From contig NZ_JPOS01000010.1 of the NCBI RefSeq assembly GCF_000759025.1, forward strand, positions 244,233 through 308,232: a DNA stretch of 64,000 nucleotides, read 5' to 3'. Below the pieces are notes generated by a model. The model made no database searches and was not told the DNA's origin. It was given only the letters and a program-made list of their open reading frames with translations. The translations under genes were made by a program, and so were the position numbers. This document shows positions 56,048 through 64,000 of the stretch, one piece after another. Source of the stretch: Phaeodactylibacter xiamenensis. Lineage in GTDB: Bacteria; Bacteroidota; Bacteroidia; Chitinophagales; Saprospiraceae. Positions within the stretch are counted from its first letter, which is position 1. Each line of letters begins with the position of its first letter.

Positions 56048-59000
56048 ATGAGAAAACCTACCCGCCCCCTGTTTCACCTAATACTTTTCCTGGGGCTTAC
56101 TTCTTGTGCCAACTACCAGCTTAACTACAGCCCGGAGGCTTCCAACTGGGCAGCAGAATCTCCTCCACCGGACCAACCTTTAATGCACACGGTATTCCTG
56201 GTAGGGGATGCGGGCAAAGACAGCAATCCCGCTCTGGACCTATTGCAGTACAAGGTGCAGAATGCAGGAAAAGAAAGTACCGTCCTGTTTTTAGGGGACA
56301 ACATTTACCCCAATGGCATGGCCCCCAAATCAGGCGCAGACCGGGCACAGGACGAAGAACGCCTGAAAGCCCAGCTCAACACCGTATTGGATTACGAGGG
56401 GAATGTCTTTTTCATCGCTGGCAACCACGATTGGGACAAATACGGTATCGATGGCCTGAAGCGGCAGAAAAAATTCATCGAAAAGTACCTGAACAGGGAG
56501 GATGTGTTCTTCCCGGACCCCGGCTGTGGCGATCCGGAAGAAATAGAAATCAATGACAAGTTGGTCATCGTTTTGATTGATTCAGAATGGTACCTGTCTG
56601 ACTGGGACAAAGACTATCAGGTCAACGCAGGCTGTGAGGTCAAAAGCCGTGCTGTTTTTGCGGAGTTTATGGTAGAAGCCGTTAAGGGCAACCGCAATAA
56701 AGATGTACTCATCGCTATGCATCACCCGCCTTATTCCACAGGGCCGCATGGTGGGCAATTTACGTTCAAACAGCACTTGTTCCCGCTTACGGAGTTTGTG
56801 GAGCCGCTCTACCTTCCCTTGCCTGTAGTGGGGTCAATCTTTCAATTTTTGAGAGGTACAGTGGGCCACCGCCAAGATCTGATACACCCTAAATACCAGG
56901 AGCTTTCTGACATCGTGGTAGGCGCTGCCCGCCGCAATGGAAGTTTCGTGATTGCTTCGGGGCACGAGCACAGCCTTCAGTACATCGAGCAGGACGAACA
57001 ATCTTTTATCGTAAGCGGTGCGGGTTCAAAGACTACGGCTACCAACGCCCGCAACGGAGGGCAATTTGCCTACGGGCACCTTGGCTTCGCACAGCTGGAT
57101 TATTACGAGGACGGCTCTGCCTGGGTGAAATACTGGGTGCCTGATGCAGAAGAACCACTGGGCAAGCTGGTATTCCAAAAACAAGTGCAGCCTCCTTTGC
57201 CTAAGGTGGTGGAAGACTCGCCTGAGTCCTTTGAGCCACTGCAAGACTCCATCACGGTCAAGGTGAGTGAGAATGACTTTGAGCGGGGCAGGCTTTGGGA
57301 CTGGTTTTGGGGCAAACACTACCGGGGCGCCTATAACGCAACGGTGAAATTACCGGTCCTGGACCTGACCAGGTACAAAGGCGGGGTACGCCCGGTTAAG
57401 CGTGGCGGGGGGTATCAGACCAATTCCCTGCGGCTGGAGGGAGCAGATGGCCGGCAGTATGCCTTACGCTCCATCGACAAAGATGCCTCCCGTACCCTGG
57501 GCTACCCTTTCAATGAGTCCTTCGTGACGGCGGTATTAGAGGACAACTTTAGCGCGGCCCACCCCTTTGCTTCTATTGCAACCGCTGATTTGGCAAAAGC
57601 CGCAGGTATTTACTACACGCAGCCTAAGATGTTTTACCTGCCCCGGCAGCCGGCATTGGGCATCTACAATGAAGATTACGCCGGTGCTTTGTACACCGTG
57701 GAAGAGCGCCCCGATGACGAAGTTTGGAATGACTACGAGCAATTCGGCGCACCCAAGCGCATCCGCAGTACCCTCGATACCCGGGAACGGATACAGGAAG
57801 ACCACGATGAGCAGATTGACTATCCCTTCGTCGTTCGGAACCGCCTGTTTGATGTGCTCATCGGCGACTGGGACCGCCATGATGACCAATGGCGCTGGTC
57901 AGAAATTGACAGCGGAGAGGTCGATTACTACCGCCCCATTCCCAGAGACCGGGATCAGGCCTTCAGCAACTACGATGGGCTAATCCTGGAATTGGCCAAG
58001 GGCACCACCCCGGACATCAAAAAGCTAAAAGCCTACCGTGGCGATGAGAACCGCCTGGAATGGCTGGTCTACAACGGGCGCCACTTCGACCGTACCTTTT
58101 TGTCCGGTGCAGATTGGCCGGTTTGGGAAGCCGAAGCCCGCCATCTGAAGGAACAACTGACCGATGAAGTGATTGAGGAAGCCTTCAAAAACAACTGGCC
58201 TGGACCGGTCTATCAGCTGAATGCACCCGACATCATCCAAAAGCTAAAGGCCAGGCGGGATAACTTCATGGAAATTGCCCGCAAGTACTACGAGCTTATG
58301 GCGAAGGAAGTGGACATCGTTGGCACCTTCAAACGGGACCTGTTCGTCATTGAACGCATGGACGACGGCCGCACCCGGATCCGGGCTTACGACACCAACA
58401 GCAAATCCGAAAAGGAGCTCAAATTCTATGACCGTACCTTTCTTCCGGAAGAAACTAAAGAAATTGCCGTGTATGGCCTCACGGATCAGGATGTATTCCG
58501 GGTGAAAGGCACCTGCAGGAACAACTGCATCAAAGTCCGTATGATTGGCGGGGTAGGGCAGGACATTCTGGAAGACGAGTCGAACGGGAAAGGCCTGATT
58601 TATTATGATGCCAAAAACGAAGGTAACCTGCTTCAATCCGGTTCCAAAGCGAAAGTGAAAAGGCGTTTTGACCCCGCTTTCAATATTTACGACCGCGAAT
58701 CGAATGATTATAATTTCAATTACACCTCCCTCTTGCCTGCTGCCGGCTTCAATCCGGATGATGGCATCCTCCTTGGGCTGAGCGCGGCTTATACCACCTA
58801 TGGGTTTAAGAAAGACCCCTATGCCTCCCAGCATAAAATTGATATGAAATTCGCTACCGGTACGAATGGGTTTACCCTTGATTACCAGGGAGAGTTTATC
58901 GATCTTTTTGGGCCCTTTGAGCTTGGCCTGGATGCCGAATACCAAACGCCACTTTACTCCCGGAACTTCTACGGGCTGGGCAATGAAAGCATCAATATTG

Positions 59001-59785
59001 AAAACCTGCTGGACGACGAGGCCCTGAATTACAACCGCATCAAGCAGCGGGTGATTCGCGTGATGCCTTCGTTTATGCGCCGGCTCAATGCGCAGTCCAG
59101 AGTCCTTGTGGGCCCTACTTTTGAATCCATCGAAGTCGAGCGCACAGAAGGCCGCTACATTGATGAAATCGGCAACCGTTTTCAGGACGAACTCTTTGAT
59201 GGGCTGGAATTTGCCGGGCTTCGTTTCCTGCTCGACTACAGGACCCGGGACAACAACGCCATTCCTACCCGCGGACTGGGCTTCTTTTTGGAAGGTGGCT
59301 GGAAGCAACAGCTGGAAGAGGGGCGCAAAAACTTCGCCTACCTGAACACCTCATTTTCCGCCTATCAGCGCATCGACCGGCGGGGAAAGCTGGTATTTGC
59401 CACCCGGTTGGAGTTCCAGCACCGCTTCAATGAAGATTATGAGTTCTATCAGGGCGCAACCCTTGGCGGGCCTGGGGAGGGGGCGAACTTCCGGGGATTC
59501 CGACGCGACCGCTTCATTGGCTCTACTGCCTTTGTGCATAATACCGACCTGCGCTGGAAGACCATCACTTCGGAGAACCCGACGCTGCCCTTCTCCCTTG
59601 GGCTCATGGCTGGCTTTGACCACGGCCGGGTATGGCTGCGCGGCGAAGATTCGGAGGTCTGGCACTACAGCTACGGCGGCGGCATCTGGCTTAGCCCCTT
59701 TGACTTATTTGTAGTAAGTGGTGGCGTCTACCGGGGTGATAATAAGGACAATCGGGTGGTGGTGACGGGCGGCTTCTTTTTTTAG
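56048..59785 (+). CDS. Lipoprotein-signal metallophosphoesterase / kinase-like / outer-membrane beta-barrel fusion
   Basis: Lipobox 'GLTSCANY'; MPP motifs 'FLVGDAG', 'GDNIYPNG', 'GNHDWD', 'HHPPYSTGPHGG', 'ASGHEHSLQ'; middle 'GRQYALRSIDKD...VLIGDWDRHDDQWRW...YRPIPRDRDQAFS'; C-terminal ~400 aa barrel ending 'VVTGGFFF'. Confidence 0.9.
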   Translation: MRKPTRPLFHLILFLGLTSCANYQLNYSPEASNWAAESPPPDQPLMHTVFLVGDAGKDSNPALDLLQYKVQNAGKESTVLFLGDNIYPNGMAPKSGADRAQDEERLKAQLNTVLDYEGNVFFIAGNHDWDKYGIDGLKRQKKFIEKYLNREDVFFPDPGCGDPEEIEINDKLVIVLIDSEWYLSDWDKDYQVNAGCEVKSRAVFAEFMVEAVKGNRNKDVLIAMHHPPYSTGPHGGQFTFKQHLFPLTEFVEPLYLPLPVVGSIFQFLRGTVGHRQDLIHPKYQELSDIVVGAARRNGSFVIASGHEHSLQYIEQDEQSFIVSGAGSKTTATNARNGGQFAYGHLGFAQLDYYEDGSAWVKYWVPDAEEPLGKLVFQKQVQPPLPKVVEDSPESFEPLQDSITVKVSENDFERGRLWDWFWGKHYRGAYNATVKLPVLDLTRYKGGVRPVKRGGGYQTNSLRLEGADGRQYALRSIDKDASRTLGYPFNESFVTAVLEDNFSAAHPFASIATADLAKAAGIYYTQPKMFYLPRQPALGIYNEDYAGALYTVEERPDDEVWNDYEQFGAPKRIRSTLDTRERIQEDHDEQIDYPFVVRNRLFDVLIGDWDRHDDQWRWSEIDSGEVDYYRPIPRDRDQAFSNYDGLILELAKGTTPDIKKLKAYRGDENRLEWLVYNGRHFDRTFLSGADWPVWEAEARHLKEQLTDEVIEEAFKNNWPGPVYQLNAPDIIQKLKARRDNFMEIARKYYELMAKEVDIVGTFKRDLFVIERMDDGRTRIRAYDTNSKSEKELKFYDRTFLPEETKEIAVYGLTDQDVFRVKGTCRNNCIKVRMIGGVGQDILEDESNGKGLIYYDAKNEGNLLQSGSKAKVKRRFDPAFNIYDRESNDYNFNYTSLLPAAGFNPDDGILLGLSAAYTTYGFKKDPYASQHKIDMKFATGTNGFTLDYQGEFIDLFGPFELGLDAEYQTPLYSRNFYGLGNESINIENLLDDEALNYNRIKQRVIRVMPSFMRRLNAQSRVLVGPTFESIEVERTEGRYIDEIGNRFQDELFDGLEFAGLRFLLDYRTRDNNAIPTRGLGFFLEGGWKQQLEEGRKNFAYLNTSFSAYQRIDRRGKLVFATRLEFQHRFNEDYEFYQGATLGGPGEGANFRGFRRDRFIGSTAFVHNTDLRWKTITSENPTLPFSLGLMAGFDHGRVWLRGEDSEVWHYSYGGGIWLSPFDLFVVSGGVYRGDNKDNRVVVTGGFFF

Positions 59786-59972
59786 ACTGTGTAGGGAATT
59801 CGCTTTTGGAGCGAATGTAGTCAAATTTTATTCTGAACAAGTCTTTGATCCCGACATTCATCGTCGGGGGCGCGATGAGGGAGCCTAGCCTTAGCTAAGC
59901 GACTGAAGAGCAACGAAGTGCAGGATAAAATTTGGCAAATGTAGCCCAAATGGTGAAATCCCTACACAGTCT
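59784..59972. mobile_element. MITE-like 189-bp element with 14-bp perfect terminal inverted repeats
   Basis: AGACTGTGTAGGGA (59784-59797) versus TCCCTACACAGTCT (59959-59972); inner arms CAAATTTTATTCTG / CAGGATAAAATTTG; no ORF. Confidence 0.8.
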
Positions 59973-60058
59973 TTAATCCGATTGTTTAAAAACCAGTTAA
60001 CCTTCAATTTATACCAATTGGCGTTTTTGCGGTCGATTTTTTCATCCAAAAATTGATC

Positions 60059-62110
60059 ATGAAAAAGACCCTCTTTCTTTTGGCCATCCTACTGCCAGTC
60101 AGCTTGCTGGCACAGGACCAACTTTTGCACAACGACCGGGTGGAAGCCCGCCATAATCCAACAACTTTTAATCCCAACTGGGCACCGTTCTACCATGGAG
60201 TGGCTTCCGGTGACCCCCTGGAAGACCGGGTCATCATCTGGACACGGGTCACCCCTGCAGAAATGGACAATATGCCCATTGAAGTAGACTGGTTCGTAGC
60301 CACCGATGCAAACATGAGCAACATCGTTCAAAACGGGACTTTCACCACCGGGCCGGAGCGTGACTACACGGTAAAAGTGGATGTGACCGGGCTTGCATCC
60401 GGTACGACTTACTACTACGCATTCTCTGCCAACGGTGCAAATTCGCTTATCGGTAAAACCAAGACTACGCCCACTGCGGATGAAGCCAGCCACTTGAAGT
60501 TTGGCGTGGTGTCCTGTTCTAATTTTCAGGCCGGCTACTTTAATGCCTACAAGCGCCTTTCGGAGCGTACGGACCTGGACGCGATCATTCACCTCGGCGA
60601 TTATATTTACGAATACGCCGATGGGGGCTACGGTGATAGCACTCTGACCGCCAACCGCCCGCTTGAGCCTTCCACTGAAATCGTTACCCTGGAAGAGTAC
60701 CGCGCACGCTATTCCACCTATCGCCTTGATACCGCCCTGGCACGCGCCCATCAGCAGCATCCTTTTATTGCCGTATGGGACGACCACGAGAGTGCGAATG
60801 ATGCCTACACCGATGGTGCCCAAAACCACACCGAAGGCGATGAAGGTAGCTGGACAGACCGCAAAGCTGTTGCCAAGCAAGTCTACTTTGAGTGGATGCC
60901 AATTCGGCAAAATGCAGACGAGAGCATCTACCGCACCATCCGCTACGGCAATCTCATGGACCTCATTATGCTGGATACCCGGCTGGAAGGGCGGGAGGAG
61001 CAAATTCTGGACATCGAATCTCCCGAATTGTATGATCCGGAGCGCACCCTTCTGGGGGAAACGCAGCGGGCCTGGTTCCTGGAGCAGCTCTCAACTTCTG
61101 CGGCCAAGTGGAAAGTCATCGGGCAGCAGGTGATTTTCTCTGAGCTTAACGTGGGGTGGGCAGCACTGCTCGATCCTAACGGGGCTACCTATCAGCAACT
61201 GGAGAGTACTTTTCTGGACATTTGGGATGGTTATCCGGCGGAGCGTTCAGCCATCATTGAGCACATTAGCACAAATGATATCGATAATGTGGTCATTCTG
61301 ACCGGAGATTTCCACAGCACCTTCGCTTTCGATGTGACGGGAATGCCAGTGGATTTGCAGTTCCAGGATATTCCAAATGTTGGTACGCTACCTTTCTATA
61401 ATACCTCTGGCACGTATGATCCGACAGATGGTTCCGGCTCAGTAGCCGTAGAATTTGCTGTGCCAAGTGTGACTTCCGCGAATTTTGATGAGAATGTGGG
61501 GGCTCCTACTGCCGTTGTTTTCGAAGGTCAAATTAACACCCCAATCGCGGCAGGGCCACTACAACTGGGTAATCCCAACCCTCATATGAAGTACACTGAC
61601 CTCATTCAGCATGGTTACTTTGTACTTGACGTCAGAGAAGAGCAGGCACAAGCCGACTGGTTCTTCACTGACATCAGCCAGATTGTGGAGGAGGAAGCCT
61701 TTGGTGAAGGCTGGCTGACACTCGATACCGAGAACCACCTTCAAATTGCAGCCGGTCCTGCAGAGCCAAAAGACATACAGGACATACCTGCGCCTAACGA
61801 CCCACCGGCTATTCTGAGCAATGTGGAAGAAACGATCAACCGGGCAGATCAGGGATTTGTGGTGCTTTCGGTCCACCCCAATCCTTTCCGGGACATCAAT
61901 ACGCTGCACTACGCGCTTTCCCAAAAGGCACAAGTGCACATCGCGCTCCACGATGCCACCGGCAAACAGGTACGCCAACTGCTGCATCAAGAAATGCAGC
62001 CCGGCGTTTTCTCGCTTCAGTTGGATGCGAGCGGGCTACAGGCCGGCACCTATTTTTACCAGATTGCGGTCAACGGTCAACAACAAACCGTGAAAGTGAT
62101 ACTCAAGTAA
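60059..62110 (+). CDS. PhoD-like alkaline phosphatase with T9SS sorting domain
   Basis: 'FYHGVASGDPLEDRVIIWTRVTP', 'HLGDYIYEYADGGYGD', 'AVWDDHESANDAY', 'VILTGDFHSTFAFD'; C-term 'LSVHPNPFRDINTLHYAL...LQAGTYFYQIAVNGQQQTVKVILK'. Confidence 0.93.
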   Translation: MKKTLFLLAILLPVSLLAQDQLLHNDRVEARHNPTTFNPNWAPFYHGVASGDPLEDRVIIWTRVTPAEMDNMPIEVDWFVATDANMSNIVQNGTFTTGPERDYTVKVDVTGLASGTTYYYAFSANGANSLIGKTKTTPTADEASHLKFGVVSCSNFQAGYFNAYKRLSERTDLDAIIHLGDYIYEYADGGYGDSTLTANRPLEPSTEIVTLEEYRARYSTYRLDTALARAHQQHPFIAVWDDHESANDAYTDGAQNHTEGDEGSWTDRKAVAKQVYFEWMPIRQNADESIYRTIRYGNLMDLIMLDTRLEGREEQILDIESPELYDPERTLLGETQRAWFLEQLSTSAAKWKVIGQQVIFSELNVGWAALLDPNGATYQQLESTFLDIWDGYPAERSAIIEHISTNDIDNVVILTGDFHSTFAFDVTGMPVDLQFQDIPNVGTLPFYNTSGTYDPTDGSGSVAVEFAVPSVTSANFDENVGAPTAVVFEGQINTPIAAGPLQLGNPNPHMKYTDLIQHGYFVLDVREEQAQADWFFTDISQIVEEEAFGEGWLTLDTENHLQIAAGPAEPKDIQDIPAPNDPPAILSNVEETINRADQGFVVLSVHPNPFRDINTLHYALSQKAQVHIALHDATGKQVRQLLHQEMQPGVFSLQLDASGLQAGTYFYQIAVNGQQQTVKVILK

Positions 62111-62136
62111 ATCTGTACTACCTCTATCCATAAATG

Positions 62137-62175
62137 AAAAATCCCTGCTCCGTATGCAACGGAGTGGGGATTTTT
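62137..62175. terminator. Bidirectional intrinsic terminator between convergent genes
   Basis: aaaaatccctgctccgt / acggagtggggattttt. Confidence 0.88.
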
Positions 62176-62191
62176 CTGCTGTACAAAAGGC

Positions 62192-62914
62192 TTACTTCTT
62201 AGGCGGCTTCGTCGGCCGTACTTCCACCTTGCTGGGCAGGGTACGCGGGTGCATCTTCAGCAGGTCCATGACCATCTGCCCCATGTCTTCAGGCTGTATC
62301 TTCCAGGCATCCTTTTCGTTGGGCGTGTGGTCGTTGAAATAAGTGGCCACCGAGCCCGGCATGATGGTGGTGACTTTTACATCATCCTGTCGCAGGTCGA
62401 GCATTACTGCCTGCGTAAAGCCCACCAGGCCAAACTTGCTGGCATTGTAAGCGGAGCCGGAGGGGAAGAAGTTCGTTCCCGCCAGGCTGGCAATAGTGAT
62501 CAGATAACCTTTAGTCTTTTTGAGTTCCGGTATGGATGCCTTGGTCGTATAAAACACCCCCGTCAGGTTGGTGTCGATAACGGCATTCCACTGTTCCGCA
62601 GTCATCTCTTCGATAGGTGCGAAGTGCCCTACACCGGCGTTGGCAATAGCGACATCCAGCTGTCCCCATTCCTCAATTACCCGCTTTACGGCATTCTCCT
62701 GAGCCACCATATCGCGCACATCCGCAGCAATGCCAATAGCCTTGCCAGGCCCCAATGCGGTGAGCTTTTCGGCTGCTGCATCGGCTGCTGTTTGCTCGCG
62801 GCTTGTCACTGCCACATGCATACCGTTTTTAACCATGGCTTCGGCTACGCCGAGCCCTATTCCTTTGCTGCCGCCCGTGATGAGGGCGGTCTTTCCGTTG
62901 AGTTTTGTTTCCAT
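62192..62914 (-). CDS. Short-chain dehydrogenase/reductase
   Basis: 'GKTALITGGSKGIGLGVAEAMVKNGMHVAVTSR', 'VAIANAGVGHF', 'SGSAYNASKFGLVGFTQAVMLDLR'. Confidence 0.95.
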   Translation of the reverse strand: METKLNGKTALITGGSKGIGLGVAEAMVKNGMHVAVTSREQTAADAAAEKLTALGPGKAIGIAADVRDMVAQENAVKRVIEEWGQLDVAIANAGVGHFAPIEEMTAEQWNAVIDTNLTGVFYTTKASIPELKKTKGYLITIASLAGTNFFPSGSAYNASKFGLVGFTQAVMLDLRQDDVKVTTIMPGSVATYFNDHTPNEKDAWKIQPEDMGQMVMDLLKMHPRTLPSKVEVRPTKPPKK

Positions 62915-63081
62915 ACCTGTACAACGGCTGGGTGGGGGCTGGGTTTAGATGGGCAATATTATTTCTTATAGGATTCTGTTAAAAAAGTATTCTTTATATT
63001 CTTAGATTCAACAGATAAATGCAGTTGTATTTAGCGGTTAAATCCACGTTGTTCTGCAATCCATTTCCAAAGGTATTTATC

Positions 63082-63513
63082 ATGAGACGAGGCTTTTACT
63101 TTTTTAGTTTCTTAGTACTCCTTCAATTTCCTAATCATGTTTATACACAGGTTGCTTTTCCTGAAGCAAGTGAAAACCCTTTGTGGGAAGTATTTGTAAA
63201 TGGTGGTGTTCCAGGTACCTTTCAGTATAAAGTAGGAGGTGTTGCCTCAATTTGTGGTCAGGATTGGAATAAGGTGCAGGAATACAGTTCTCTAAGTCAA
63301 GCGGTAAGGGATATTGGCTTTTATCGCTGCGAAGATAGTCGTGTGTTCTTTCGTTTTACAGTACACTGTGATGAGGAGCCTTACTTAATATACGATTTTA
63401 ACCTGCAGGAGGGGGATACATTTACCGGGTTTACCTCCTTAGCTGGACCTAATGGTGGTTTACCGGTCGAATTTGAAGTGGTTGCTGTAGATACATTAAA
63501 CGTAACTATTTAG
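63082..63513 (+). pseudogene. Exported protein gene probably truncated by IS66-family insertion
   Basis: Signal peptide 'MRRGFYFFSFLVLLQFPNHVYTQ'; the reading frame ends 'VDTLNVTI*', and the last codons and stop lie in GTAACTATTTAG, the apparent IS66 left end. Confidence 0.6.
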
Positions 63514-64000
63514 GTCAATTTGCAAAATAGCGAGAAAATAGCGAACTAGCACAGGTGAACAAGGACGAGATCATAGCGCAACAAGCTGAGCAAATAGCGA
63601 AGCTGGAATCACTGCTGGAAGCAGCGCTGGCTCGTATTGCAGAGCTGGAAGCTCAGCTGAAAGCCAACAGCCGGACTTCGTCGCGGCCTCCGAGCAGCGA
63701 TGGGCTGAAGAAGGCCCCTGCTTTCCCGCGCAAGAAAGGCGGCAAGAAGGGAGGCCAGTCTGGGCATAAGGGGAAGACGCTTGAGATGGTCGCCCCGTCT
63801 GCAGCAGACCGCCATATTGTCCACCCGGTAGCTGAGCAAACATGCAGCTGCGGGCAGAGCCTGGAAAGCACTGTGCCAAGCATAAGCTTAGAGCGCCGCC
63901 AGGTTTTTGACCTCCCCCCGAAGCTTTTGCAAATAGAAGAGCACCGCCTGGAGGTCAAACATTGCCCTTGCTGTGGCGAGCAGCATACAGGCAGCTTCCC
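63502..64000 (+). mobile_element. IS66-family element, left end (right end beyond window)
   Basis: GTAA-type terminus followed by an IS66 TnpC-like ORF. Confidence 0.7.
63555..64000 (+). CDS. IS66-family transposase (TnpC-like), truncated by window end; GTG start
   Basis: Open frame to the window edge: NKDEIIAQQAEQIAKLESLLEAALARIAELEAQLKANSRTSSRPPSSDGLKKAPAFPRKKGGKKGGQSGHKGKTLEMV...CSCGQSLESTVPSISLERRQVFDLPPKLLQIEEHRLEVKHCPCCGEQHTGSF. Not in the supplied ORF track. Confidence 0.92.
   Translation, partial: MNKDEIIAQQAEQIAKLESLLEAALARIAELEAQLKANSRTSSRPPSSDGLKKAPAFPRKKGGKKGGQSGHKGKTLEMVAPSAADRHIVHPVAEQTCSCGQSLESTVPSISLERRQVFDLPPKLLQIEEHRLEVKHCPCCGEQHTGSF

Noticed and set aside
58244-59308. 354-aa ORF antisense to the fusion protein
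   Set aside because: Shadow ORF without signal or motif support.
63571-63958. Three short minus-strand ORFs at the right edge
   Set aside because: Antisense to the IS66 transposase frame, which is open and has family motifs.

Overview
64 kb of a Bacteroidota chromosome. It is probably from the Saprospiria/Lewinella-like group, inferred from several type IX secretion (T9SS) C-terminal sorting domains, HYR/FN3/'CDDGDxCTxNDxY' modular surface proteins and TAnnTTTG-type promoters. Most of it is ordinary chromosome: aspS, glyS, prfA, purH, coaX, tsaB, an ALDH7-like dehydrogenase, pbpC, an ExbB/ExbD operon, tRNA-Ser(GGA), tatD, RNase H1, an MBL RNA hydrolase, and many envelope, TPR and lipoprotein genes. 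The accessory signal sits mainly at 12-13.7, 18.9-19.1, 22.6-22.9 and 51.6-64 kb. It comprises two MITE-like inverted-repeat elements (22655-22825, 59784-59972), a dispersed 15-bp palindrome family, a T9SS-protein remnant, tandem Rpn-type nuclease paralogs with a conserved leader, and an IS3-family element with an A_AAA_AAG frameshift site and multiple copies of its end motif. An IS66-family transposase truncated by the window edge is absent from the supplied ORF track. The most unusual protein is a 1245-aa fusion (56048-59785) that reads as lipobox, metallophosphoesterase, kinase-like domain and outer-membrane beta-barrel. No CRISPR array, prophage or canonical defence island was seen. All family calls come from reading motifs by eye; no database search was run.
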